A stretch of DNA of 64,000 bases from Paraconiothyrium sp. Pb-2020 (lineage: Eukaryota; Ascomycota; Dothideomycetes; Pleosporales; Didymosphaeriaceae). A model generated the notes under the pieces. That model saw nothing but the letters and a program-made list of their open reading frames with translations. It searched no databases and was not told the origin of the DNA. The stretch lies in assembly GCA_022419385.1 (NCBI GenBank), contig JAJUBI010000007.1, positions 219,768-283,767 of the forward strand, given 5' to 3'. Both the position numbers and the translations under genes were made by a program. Below are positions 53,579 through 64,000 of the stretch, piece after piece. Positions within the stretch are counted from its first letter, which is position 1; every line of letters begins with the position of its first letter.

Positions 53579-55125
53579 GAGATGAAATCTTTGCCCGGCT
53601 ATATGCTGAAACGACTTGTAACTACTAGAATTCCCGTTTTAGCTTTGGACATCAATGTTTTTCCTGACAATGACAATAATCTCTACCAATTTCCAGTCAT
53701 TAAAACTGTACTGCATTTACTTGTATGATTTCAAACATTCTATGAGGGACTCCTGAATGACATCGGGGCATTGTCTGAAATGTAATATATTGATATCTAG
53801 TCTTTTTGCAAAAACATCGCGATGACATAATATGGCATAGCCTGGGTCAACTCGAACACTGATACGACTAGTCGATAAGTACACAACAGTATAGCCGGGT
53901 AGCCCATTGATGGTGGCGCGACCGTCGTTCGCTCACAACAGTCCTGACTCGAAATGTACGGCGGTTGCCCCCCCCCTCCTCTCAGCCCTCTACATGCTTG
54001 TTTGATATGCTCAACTCGCGCCCACACTCTCACCAAGGCTAAGCTCATAATTGAGCTGCACTGGAATTCGAAACCTTAAGCCATGGGCGATTGTACATCC
54101 ACAAGGAAATTCTTACTCGGTGTATGTGAAACAGTGGAGTGCAGGGGAACACTTGACTCCGTAGATTCTTCAATGGTCAACATAATATGTGGACTTCTTC
54201 GCGCTAGACCCTGCCTCCAACGCAAATACGAGCATAGTGTTCAATACAAGCTCGAGATGCACAGGATAGCTTGAGTCATACCACGATGAACCATCCAAAA
54301 CCTTAATCGTAAGTACTCCTTGCTTTAACTCAATACGGGAGTCCCCTAGAACAATTTCAATCTAGCCATGGGACGCACACGGCTTTGCAAGCAATGCTCC
54401 AACGTCGCCCAGCAACAAAGGCGAACCCAAGTGCGCTATCTTCGCCCTAGAACCTGAAACTATCTCCGAGAGTGGATATCCACTACCTACCACAGTCCCT
54501 CGAAACATGGCTACAAGTAAGCTAGGCTAACCTCACATCTCAACCAAGATGGAATGAATCATTATCGCAGCTACATCCGTGAAGCTCCATGCGAAGAGCT
54601 GCTTCAGCAAGTGTTTCTAGTATGCAATTGGTGTGAACGAGGTAGTTCAGCTTTACCATACCTTCGATCGAGTCGCCTACTGGAAAGAAGCCAGTCCATA
54701 ATTCTGCCACCTTCCCATGCCCTGCAACTCATTAGCTCCACCTACAAAACCCAACTTTGTGTTTGATAACGTGCCTGACTAAACTCAGACCACAATACGA
54801 TTAACGAAACATTCAAGGTCACAACAACAAGCATGGACAGGAGTCAATCAGTGCACCTCAACTCTGCCCCGTGCTGTATCCATCCGCAAAGCACCAGACG
54901 CAGACAACGCACATAACAGCCAAATATGTTCTCATTGCATCCACTATCAACATCCAAGCGCCCAAAATGCAAGCACAACTGAATCCAAGTCGCTTCTTGT
55001 TCCAACATCAACATATTCAAATGAGTCGACCATTGCTAGCCGCCAACCGAAGAAAGGTATCGTATCTAAGTGCCGTGCCGTGCCGTGCCGTGCCCCAAAT
55101 CCAACATCTGCATATCTCAAAAGCT
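53579..55125. other. Intergenic region, 1.5 kb
   Basis: No supported gene. AT-rich first half; short frames (for example 54083-54274) lack motifs. The last part holds the 3' end of the MAPKK transcript. Confidence 0.45.
55071..55095. repeat. (TGCCG)n pentanucleotide repeat
   Basis: Four perfect TGCCG units and a fifth with one change, ending 31 bp downstream of the MAPKK stop codon, so probably inside its 3' untranslated region. Confidence 0.8.
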
Positions 55126-56638
55126 TTAAATCTGATTCTCGCTGTTCCACCGCTTCGGGCCTGCAGGAAGTCCAGGACCTCCGTTCGGCGGGCCTCGCAG
55201 GTGCTGCGAGCCGGGTCTGTCTCCTGGCGGGGGCGCGGGTCGAATGGGCAGGGACATTATGTTTTGGCCGCTTGACGCGCTGGATGTGCGGGAGGGATGT
55301 GCAGGTCGCGGGGGTGCGGATGTAGAGCCGTTCGAGTCGGAGCGAGTGTGAGGCGCTGAGCCAGGGCCATCGCGGAGGCGCTCGCGGACGGTGGAGGAGG
55401 GTGCTGAGGGTGCAAGGTGGGATTTGCGCTTGTTGTGTTCGATCATGCTGACGGCCCATGCTTCGAGGTCGACTGGTGTGCGTTTTGCGGCTTGGAGGAA
55501 GGCATCGTGTTCCTGGGGGTGTTAGCGGGGGTAGAAAGGTTGTTGATGGATACGTACGTAGAGTTCTTTCGGCGTTGGCCGCTCTGCTGGATCTTTCATC
55601 AAGCATTTCGCAATCATGTCTTCCAATATTGCGGGGAATGCGTCACTCTTGGGAAGCTTGGGCGCGGGCTCCAGAACAATCTGCTGTAGAAGGTCGAGAA
55701 TACCTTGCGGTCCGCCGGGCCCATCGCCATCGTCGTCGCTACCGCCAAACGGAAATTTGCCAATTGCCAACTCCATCAGCGTGAGACCGACGCTCCAGAC
55801 ATCCGACTTTACAGTGTATGGTGATCCTTGTATACGCTCCGGTGCCATGTATGTTCCTGTTCCGACAAAGGTTTCTGCTATCGAACCTTCCAACTCGCTA
55901 GATACGCCAAAATCGCACAGTTTGATCTGTCCCTTTGAGTTTACGAGGATATTCGACGGCTTCAAGTCGCGGTGCATGATCTTGTGAGCGGAGTAGAGGT
56001 ATGCGAGACCGCCCAAGACGGCTTCTGAGATCTTGCCCAGTACATCGACGCGTACAGGGCCAAATGTTTTGGAAACCCAGTCAAGGGATCTGTATCACCA
56101 TATTAGTCCAACGCTGCTAGAGCTTCTGCAGGTCCACATACCCCACGTCCATGTATTCCATGCACATTATTACATCCCCGCTCTCGTTTTGGAAGGCACC
56201 ATAGAAAGCTACAATATATTCGGAGTTGCAGTCGTGCATAATCCGCAGTTCGCGGACAATCCGTTTGCGAACCTCATTCTTCGCTTCGACGTGTATAATC
56301 TGGCGGACTGTCAGTCTCGCGTCAACCGCAGGTACAACCTGTCACCACCTCACCTTTCTTGCCATTACCACTTTTGTGGCGGCATGCTGCACCTTGCTCA
56401 CAGTCCCGCCATTACCGGCTCCGAGCTCGCGGAGAACAATCAGATCTTCTGCCTTCAAGTCCAGGCGGAATTCGACGCCTATCTCGAGTGTGTCTGCGCG
56501 GTTCTCGTCCTGGCCGAGGCCACCAGGTGCTTGTGCGTCACCGGCCGAGGGTGCGGGCTTTGGTGGAGGAGCACTGAGAGCGAGGCCTTTCACATTCTTC
56601 CTCTTCATCGTCTTCGTCTTGAAAGCGGAGTCGGCCAT
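55126..56638 (-). CDS. MAP kinase kinase of the Fus3/Kss1 pathway (Ste7-like)
   Basis: Four exons: 56354-56638, 56142-56299, 55558-56089 and 55126-55512; 453 residues, phases 0, 2, 0. Start MADSAFKTKTMKRKNVKGLAL is the conserved N-terminus of this MAPKK class, with a basic MAPK-docking motif. Kinase features: glycine loop ELGAGNGGTVSKV (71-83), catalytic Lys95 in VMARK, RELRIMHDCNSEYIV, MEYMDVGSLDWV, HRDLKPSNILVN, DFGVSSELEGSIAETFVGT with the S-x-A-x-T activation sites, and MAPERIQG. The C-terminal ~100 residues are disordered and proline-rich (PPRPAHPSRTSS). In ascomycetes this kinase activates the Fus3-type MAPK for mating, invasive growth and pathogenicity. It is divergent from SPT6. Confidence 0.95.
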
Positions 56639-57722
56639 GGTGGCGGTCTGGAATGCGGACAGTGCGTCGCAGGTCGCTAGGGGTAGGTACGACGGGCACT
56701 GGTATGAGAAAGAGCGACAGTGTAGTGTTCTGGAGCCGGTATCGAGCTCTCGGGCAGCTCTTTGCTCTGTTTCAAATTTGGCGCCCGAATGCACCACGAT
56801 GTCGCGCCAATCACGGTAAGAAACTGGGTAAAAGGAGGGCCACAGCGTCTATTGGTTTAACGCTTTCGGGACGCTTGTGGTTGCAGGCCCGAGAGGCGAG
56901 AATGACGGCGTGACCGGGGGAGGCAGCCAATGTAGGTGCAAACACAGCAGGCCTCGCGGGTTGTGGTGGCAGGGAGAGTGGTGGACGGTGAGGTCGAAGG
57001 TCGCGGGGCGCTTCGATGTTTGGCGGGGAAGCAAGCAACACGGCAACGGTAGACGCGCAGGGCGCACGAAGGCACGATTGAAGCGGCAGCGAGGCTGATG
57101 AGGTGCGCGAGGGCGGACACAGGCTCCTGAACAGCGCACAGGATGGCTATTATGTCGACGGCAGCAGTGCAGCGTCGTCCTCAGGAGAGAGTTTCATGTT
57201 TCGCATGACTTCAAAGGTGCTGCTTCACCTTTGTCTCTAGCGCACCCTCCACGGATGCTCCCGCCCATTCGGTCTCTCGCCGGGATTCACTGCTACCGCT
57301 GCAGTTGCTGCTATTATGAGCTGCAGCTTCGGCAAGCGCTGTTTTCCTAGCTTCTGCCACGACCCGTGGCCATGCAGAATAAAGAAAATGTACGTGTGCA
57401 GCAGATCGTCTGCTGGTAACCCCACACGCGTGCATGGATCACGGAAGCGAGCGAAGGTGAAAGGAAGGGGAACACCAGCCACAGGGCGCTAGTCCCAAGA
57501 GGGCCTTAGCCACTGCGGCTTGAACTTTTGCACCGACTGCGCGACTGACGGCAGCTCCCATCAACTCGACCTCGCGCCCAGCGCGTCCCTATAAAGACCC
57601 CCTCCGCCTCGATCTCGCGCCTGCCATCACCTCCATCGCCACCCTCGTTTGCACCCGACGCGTCCTGAGTCAGACCACCGACAGCCTCCGCTTTCTCCTT
57701 TGTTTGCGCGACCGCATCCACC
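56639..57722. promoter_or_regulatory. Divergent promoter between MAPKK and SPT6
   Basis: 1.08 kb with no supported gene. Frames on both strands overlap one another, are rich in Arg/Pro/Ser and have no motifs; they are best explained by GC-rich promoter sequence. Confidence 0.5.
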
Positions 57723-60700
57723 ATGGCCGAATACTTTGACACCGTGGCCGAGCTAGGCAGCGAGGAAGACGACGAGGACTTCGACGGCGACGCTCCCGAG
57801 GGACGCTCCAAGGCGAACGGCGAGAATGGCGTCGATGATTCGAGCGAGGAAGAAGACGAGGATGACGAGGAGCGCATCCGTGAGGTGGGTTCTCTCTCGT
57901 GTGAGCTACTTGGGAGATGCTGACAATTGTACAGGAGGGCGCGGGTTTCATCGCCGACGAGGAAGAGGACGAAGAAGAAGAGGTCAGCCGCAAGGAGCGG
58001 CGGCGGCGTAAAAAACGTAAGAATAGGGAAGAAGACGAGGCCCTGGACGAGGAAGATTTAGACCTCATCGGCGTGGACGTGGAACCACGCGAACAACCAC
58101 AGGTACGCTCGCATCGCCTTGACCTTGCAACGGCACTAATAGTCGCAGAGCAAGTTCAAGCGCCTGAAGCGCGGCCACAAGGAACGTTCAAAGGGACCTC
58201 GTGGCATCGACGATATATTCTCTGACGATGAGGAAATCGATGACGCGGACGCCGGTCGGAGAACAGACGTTAACGAATTCGCCGACTTCATCGAAGAAGA
58301 TCAATTCGAAGACGAGATCGAGGAGGACGACCACGAGGTCGGACAACCGGGCATCGCCAATATCAGCAGGACTTTACAATTCACCGGTCTTGACGAGGGC
58401 GCTGAGGAAGACTATCGGGCGGCGTTCGGCGATGGCACAGAATACGACTGGGCCCTCGAAGAGCAAGAAAGAGCAGACATGGAAGAGGAGGGCGGAGAAG
58501 GAAAGACCCAGCTCAAGGACGTCTTCGAGCCAGGCCTGCTCCAGGAGAAACTGCTCACGGATAGGGATCAAGCTATCCGTGATAAGGATATTCCCGAACG
58601 TCTTCAGCTGGCGCGCGAGCCATTCCCCGACGACGAGGATCTAAGCCCCGATACCTTGGAGAAGCGGCTGGATGAAGAGGCCAAGTGGATTTCCGAGCTC
58701 CTGTATCCCAAGAAGGGCATGGTAAGAACATCCCAGACTGATTTGCATAAGTCCGCGCTAATCATTTACCTCTACATAGGCTTCATATTTCAAGACCCCA
58801 TTTATCAACGCTGTGCGCAAGGTTCTGCAGTTTCTCAATGTCGACAACTTCGAGGTTCCTTTCATCTTCAACCATAGGAAAGATTACTTGATTCACGCCC
58901 CCAGCGATGAAGACGACGACCCAGACGATCCCGCTCCTAGAGACATGCGCCCGGAACGTTTGCTAAATCAAAACGAACTGTGGGAAATCTTTGAGTTTGA
59001 CCTCAAGTTCCGCGCTTTCTTCGAAAAGCGTGAAGCTCTAATAAAGCATTATGACAACCTCAAGAGTCTGTACCCGGATATCCAAGACGATGTCATCGAC
59101 GATCTGGCCCATAAGGCTTCCACAATTGAGGAAGTGCAGGAGTTGCAAGATTATCTACATTTCCGATACGCTGGGGAAATAAGTGAAGTCCGCCAGGAAA
59201 CTGGTAATGGTGTACAGAAGCGTGCGAACACCACCCGCAATTTCTACGACCGATTGCGCGGTACGAAGACAATCAGTTTCGTGCATGCGCTCGGCATTAA
59301 CCCTGATCAACTTGCGAAGAAAGCAGACGGAACGGAGAACCATTTCATTGAAGACCAGCAGGTCAGCCCGGAGGCATTTGCGGATCAATTGTCCGAGTCG
59401 CCCGAAACAGGAGCCAGCATTCTACGATCCGCAAAGCTGCTGTACACGCAGGAATTGCAGGTAAATCCGCGGTTACGGCGATACGTCAGGGGCAATTTCT
59501 ACATGGATGCGACTATAGACTGTGTACGAACAGACAAGGGCATGCGCAAAATTACCGAGGATCATCCCTACTACGAGTTCAAGTATCTCCGGAGACAGAC
59601 ATTCCAGGACTTGAATGGTCGACCAGATCTCTTCCTGAAGATGCTAAAAGCTGAAGAGGAGGGCCTCATCAGCGTCAAGATCCGGATGGGGAGCTGGGAT
59701 AATCTTAAGCGAAAGCTGCAGACTCATATCGTCTCGGACAACGTCAGTGAAGTATCCGAACAATGGAATGTCCTACGTAAGGAGATGCTTGATATGCTGA
59801 TCGCTCTGGACAAGCTACAACCTATTATTGCCGGTGGAGTTAAAGAGACACTCCGATCCCGTTGCGAAGACGAGCTAGCAAGTCGGGCGCGCGACAGCTA
59901 CTACAACAGGCTCGACCAGGCTCCTTTCAAACCCCGCGGCTCACCCCTGGGCACCGTCCCCAATGTTCTTACCATCTCTAACGGCAAGGGCCAGCGGGGC
60001 GACGCCATCATGTGGGCTTACGTGGAGTCAGATGGGAGGGTGTTGGAGCACGGGAAACTAAGGGAATTTCGACTCGGTAACCGTGATCGCGGCATTCCGG
60101 ATGGCAAAGACATAGAAGTCTTTGTCGAAGTATGCAACCGACGCAAACCAGATGTTATCGGTATCAGTGGCTTCTCCGTGGAAACCCGACGGCTCAAGAG
60201 CGACTTGGAAGAGATCATCAACCAAAACGACCTGAAAGGACCACAGTACGAAGATGAAGATGGCACAGAAAGGATCGATCCTTTGGAGGTCATCTACGTC
60301 AACGATGAAGTTGCGCGCCTTTACTACAACAGTGCCCGGGCTGCCAACGAATTCCCGAAACACCCTCCTCTCACACGATACTGTATCGCGCTCGCTCGCT
60401 ATCTACAGAATCCTTTGGCCGAATATGCCTCGCTTGGCCGAGATATCGTATCGTTGCCTTTCGTTCAGAACCAGACACTCGTCCCACAGGAGAAGCTCTT
60501 TGACCGCCTGGAGACCGCTATGGTGGACATGGTCAACCTTGTCGGATTCAACTTGTTGGACGGCTACGACGACCCGTACATGTCTAAGCTGCTTCCATAC
60601 ATATGTGGTTTGGGACCACGTAAAGCGGAAAGACTTGTCAAGGCTATCCAATCGAACAACGACGAGATTCTCTCACGGTGGGAGCTGATGGGTGTTTCGG

Positions 60701-62202
60701 AGCAGGGCGACAGTCGGGAAATCCATAAAGCCATGGAGCCAGTAGTATTTGCAAACTGTTCCAGTTTCCTGTGGCTTACATACGACTCTAGCGAAGAAGT
60801 AGCCGACTACCTCGACAGCACCCGCGTTCACCCGGAAGACTACGAACTCGCGCGCAAGATGGTGGCCGACGCTATGAACCTCGATGAAGAGGACATCAAG
60901 GCAGAAATCGACGAAGCTGGTCCCAGTGCAGTGATCCGAAGGATGGTGCGTGAAGAAAAATTCGATGAGATTCACGACCTTGATCTCGAGGGCTACGCAA
61001 GGGACATCGAAAAGAACATTGGCATCCGTAAACGTGCCACCTTGGAGACGATCCGTGCTGAGATCGCGGATCCCTACGAAGAGATCCGGCAGACCTTCGC
61101 ACTTTTAAATTCTGATGAGATCTTTACCATGCTGACTGGCGAGACCAAAGAATCGTTGCACGAAGGCATGGTCATCCCTGTCCAGATCAAGCGCACTTTC
61201 CAAGACCACATCGAAGTCAGGCTCGAGTGCGGTGTGGAAGGAGGCGTGGGTGAAGTCGAATTCCCCGAGGGCGTTGGTAGCGGTGGACAGGCACCTCGTG
61301 ATGTGTTCCAGCCCCACCAGACCGTGCGGGCTAAGATTGTCTTCCTCAATCGAAAAGCTCTTACTGCACAGCTTTCTTTGCGCGAGGATCTGATCCGGCA
61401 GCCACTGGTCCGGACTGACCGCATACCAGGCGACTGGGACGAGCAGCAGGAAGCAGCAGACAAGAAGGCCGCGGAGCGTGAGAAGGAAGTTGCCTCTGGC
61501 CGACCCAACCGTGTCGTCAACCATCCTCTATTCTTCTCATTCAACTCTGCACAGGCAGAAGAGTACCTCGGTAGCAAGGAACCTGGAGAGGCCGTCATCC
61601 GTCCCTCTTCCAAGGGTTTCGACCATCTCGCCGTCACTTGGAAGGTCGGAGAGAATTCGTTCCAGCATATCGATGTGCTGGAGATGAACAAGGCCAGCGA
61701 GTACTCCGTCGGCAAGCAACTGCGTGTCGGAAAGCAAGTCTACTCGGATCTCGATGAGCTCATCGTCAACCACGTGCAAGCCATGGCCCGCAAAGTCGCC
61801 GAGCTCACCCGGGACGAGCGCTTCCAGAAAGGCACAAAAGAAGAAACAGGTAAGCTTATTTCCCCTCATCTCAGCTCCATATATACTAACTTGTTCACAG
61901 AGCAATGGCTCGCTACCTATTGCAACGCCAACACCACGCGCTCCATGTACGCCTTCTGCGCCATCCCCAAGCACCCGGGCTACTTCTGGCTCTGCTTCCA
62001 GGCCGGCCGCGACGGCAAGAAGGGCGAGTGGCCCGTCAAGGTCATCCCCAACGCCTTCGAAATGCAGAAGAATGTCTATCCCGATATGGTCGCGCTCAAG
62101 AACGGATTCAAGATGCTCTTCCAGTCAAAGAGCAGAGTTGCGGGGCCGCCTTCTGGCCCGGGACAAAGGCCGGCGGCGCAGGCGATTCCGATCAGGCGTT
62201 GA
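57723..62202 (+). CDS. SPT6: Transcription elongation factor and histone chaperone Spt6
   Basis: Five exons: 57723-57884, 57935-58102, 58149-58721, 58780-61849 and 61901-62202; 1,424 residues, all phases consistent. The N-terminal ~250 residues are highly acidic with basic clusters (SKFKRLKRGHKERSKG), the histone/Spn1-binding region including DIFSDDEEIDD. Then come the helical DLD/HTH-like region, the Tex-type YqgF (RNase H-like) fold around RGDAIMWAYVESDGRVLEHG, a helix-hairpin-helix at LPYICGLGPRKAERLVKAI, an S1 domain (GMVIPVQIKRTFQDHIEVRL) and tandem SH2 domains (VNHPLFFSFNSAQAEEYL, then YCNANTTRSMYAFCAIP to the end). Spt6 travels with RNA polymerase II and reassembles nucleosomes. Length is normal. 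Confidence 0.97.
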
Positions 62203-62496
62203 GATGGTTTGCTCAGCGCGCAGATTGAGATATTTACTCCGTGCATTGTATTATAACTTGATATTTGTACCGCACAGCACAGTGCGGGGACCAAAATTTT
62301 GCTAGATTGGGGCAGTGGAATCGCGCCGGCTTGGTGCTGGGGGTTTAGCTTTTGTGGTGCGCTTTGTAGGGCATGGTTTGGAGTTGCAGCCTGGTTATGT
62401 ATGTGGGCATGAAACGATCCGTGGAGATCATATAGTCTGGATACACTCGCAATAGTATTGATCAAATGATGCGTTGTTGTGCAAAGGGCAGACTCC
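62203..62496. other. 3' flank of SPT6
   Basis: Convergent spacer before the duplicated subtilase tail; no gene seen. Confidence 0.4.
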
Positions 62497-62743
62497 CTAC
62501 GTAGGGCGTTTGGAAAGGGTGTATGTCGATAAGACTGCAACGTGCTCCGGCTTTTTGCCTGCTTGGAAACGCTCCCACGGCTTGATCCAGCTATAGCCGG
62601 ACTTTTGATCGTCGCTTGGCATGCATGACAGTATATCACAATGTAGTATTCTAATTTCAACCTACAGGGTAAGATGATGAGGAAAAAGGAATTGTCTTGA
62701 CAATGAACTGTAGTATGGCGTGCGTGCCTCCGTGGGCTTCTCA
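62497..62743 (-). repeat. Diverged duplicate of the subtilase C-terminal codons, split by an insertion
   Basis: Reads on the minus strand as EAHGGTHAILQF (62743-62705 region), an unrelated ~70 bp insert, then MPSDDQKSGYSWIKPWERF and ending KRPT-stop at 62497. The adjacent relic at 62744-62915 reads ETHGGMHAILKF, MSSDDQKSGYSWIKPWELF. The two copies are direct, adjacent and clearly homologous, so this is a partial tandem duplication of the gene's 3' end that later took in an insertion. Confidence 0.75.
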
Positions 62744-63410
62744 CTACTTCAGGCGTTTAGAAAGAGCGTACGCCATCAACACTGCAACATGCTCTGGCCT
62801 TCTACCCGTTTTGAACAGCTCCCACGGCTTGATCCAACTGTACCCAGATTTTTGATCGTCGCTCGACATGAACTTCAGTATGGCATGCATGCCCCCGTGG
62901 GTTTCTACTGTAGCTACTTCTCCTTCAGGAAACGTGTGGTGTTCAAACAGGTCTTCGTATTGTCTCCAAACTCGATCACGAGTGCGGCTATACCGGCGAC
63001 GATAGGTGTTGCCATTGATGTCCCATCCAGCGAGACTCGAGGCATGCCTTCGGCTTGAACTTCGTAGCTGGGGTCAAGATCGAGCAGATGCGGCGGATAT
63101 GCTGCGATGAGTCCCTCAACCACCATGCTGAAACTGTCAGTACTGGGCTTGGGTGGAGGTGTGAATCGTGAAGGGTCACCACCCTCGTCGGTGGAGTGGA
63201 TGCAGAAGACGTTGCCGAAGTGAGATGCCGGATATCCGATTGTAGGTGTGCCGCGTGCACCATCGTTGCATGCCGCTGCGAAGAGCAAGATCGGACGTTT
63301 GGTACAGAGGTCGATGATAGCAATTGACCCTTATGTAGCGCAGTTTTTTTTCAATCGGGGTGTCCGTAAAACTCAAAAAAGCATGACCAAGCCTCCGAGG
63401 TATCGGTCAC
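62744..63410 (-). pseudogene. Decayed subtilisin-like serine protease (S8) fragment
   Basis: Minus-strand blocks in order: SFTDTPIEKKL (near 63365), a frame change and TAA near 63335, then ILLFAAACNDGARGTPTIGYPASHFGNVFCIHSTD, and the catalytic-serine block DGTSMATPIVAGIAALVIEF (near 62990). A one-base frame change near 62965 separates this from EDLFEHHTFPEGEVATVETHGGMHAIL and the tail to the stop at 62744. The catalytic Asp and His regions are missing. Intact relatives are intracellular subtilases fused to NB-ARC- or ankyrin-type regions in some fungi, but only the protease part is seen here. Multiple lesions make a functional product unlikely. Confidence 0.75.
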
Positions 63411-63635
63411 CAGAAGCTTGCATTTGGCCGTCACGCTGTTTCACCAATACAAAACCCGTTACCACCCGATACTTGATGATCAACACTCGGCATGATGATG
63501 TTACAGCACGCCTCCTCTTTCCGATGGAGTGGGTGTGGACTTCAAATTGAAATCGAATAACATGGGTATCGTAAAGCATCCTCTATATCCCGTCTATCCC
63601 TCCTGTCAACGCCAAATTAGACTTCTGCTGAGCAA
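63411..63635. other. Short non-coding spacer
   Basis: May still contain unrecognisable 5' remnants of the subtilase; no open structure. Confidence 0.35.
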
Positions 63636-64000
63636 TCATCGCCGAATCTCCGTGATATCAACGCTGACCTTCCCCTTATTCTTACTCTGCCACCTATACG
63701 GCTCAAATCCATCTCCACTGCCCGCACCACGGCTCCCAACGCGCTGGTACGGCTCCGCAACGAAATTATTAGGCGCGAAGTTCGGCGCGGGAACAGCGTT
63801 GTACGCTTTTCTGCGGCGCATGAGTCTTGACGTCGTTAGTTTTTACTATCCAACAGTGATGAAAGAAGGAGAAGGAACAAGGAAAAGGAAACTTACACAA
63901 CCGCAGCGATGATGGCGATGATCACAAATAGCCCCACACCAACAGACACGCCGATGATGACCTTGTTGCTCACCCCGCCCGTCTTGCCATTCACAATATC
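63636..64000 (-). CDS. 3' end of a type I membrane protein (partial, runs off the window)
   Basis: Two exons visible: from the window edge to 63897, and 63636-63825; the 71 bp intron has a GTAAGT donor, CTAAC branch and AAG acceptor, phase 2. The visible part begins DIVNGKTGGVSNKV, followed by a transmembrane helix (VIIGVSVGVGLFVIIAIIAAVV), a basic stop-transfer sequence (LMRRRKAYN) and a ~50-residue cytosolic tail (NFAPNNFVAEPYQRVGSRGAG). The 5' part lies beyond 64000. This resembles fungal wall-sensor or galactose-oxidase-like proteins with a Ser/Thr-rich ectodomain and one TM, but the ectodomain is out of view, so no function is assigned. Confidence 0.75.

Overview
This 64 kb window is nuclear DNA of a filamentous ascomycete (Pezizomycotina), most likely a Dothideomycete. 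The support is the short 44-100 bp GT-AG introns with CTRAC/CTRAY branch points, small exons, GC-balanced gene-dense sequence, and fungal-only families: HET, Zn2Cys6, fungal rhodopsin-like, DUF6594, DUF7702, CBM1-bearing cellobiose dehydrogenase. The class assignment is inference; no rRNA or marker gene fixes the species. About 29 protein-coding genes or gene relics are supported. Exon joins below were worked out by hand from splice motifs and reading phase, and every join given keeps frame unless stated.

Layout. 0.5-10 kb: a membrane protein with a frameshift, a PLAC8 protein, a LovC-like trans-enoyl reductase, a DHA14 MFS pump and a decayed carnitine acyltransferase. The last three could be the remains of a reducing-polyketide cluster, although no PKS is in view. 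10-21 kb: housekeeping and regulatory genes (RING protein, small unknown protein, 20S proteasome alpha1, WKF-domain protein, F-box protein). 21-29 kb: rhodopsin-like receptor, secreted GH114, HET-domain protein, acidic repeat protein. 29.2-34.8 kb: a gene-poor, partly AT-rich island with two structured elements (a 237 bp element with 13 bp inverted ends carrying tRNA-like A/B boxes, and a 117 bp foldback) and one small secreted cysteine protein.

34.8-44 kb: two convergent DHA1-type MFS transporters, a TPMT-type methyltransferase, an OTU deubiquitinase and an unknown proline-rich protein. 44.5-53.6 kb: a three-module cellobiose dehydrogenase (AA8-AA3_1-CBM1) with a Zn2Cys6 regulator upstream, then two membrane proteins (DUF7702, DUF6594). 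55-62 kb: a Ste7-type MAPKK divergent from the elongation factor SPT6. 62.4-64 kb: a decayed subtilase whose last codons are tandemly duplicated, and the 3' end of a type I membrane protein that runs off the window.

Core cell machinery (proteasome, Spt6, MAPKK, OTU) is mixed with environment-facing genes (CDH, GH114, MFS pumps, small secreted protein, HET), the usual mosaic of a plant-associated or saprotrophic fungus. Three genes carry disabling lesions or a frameshift. The least explained items are the two structured elements at 30.1-30.6 kb and the unknown genes at 14.1, 27.9 and 42.5 kb.
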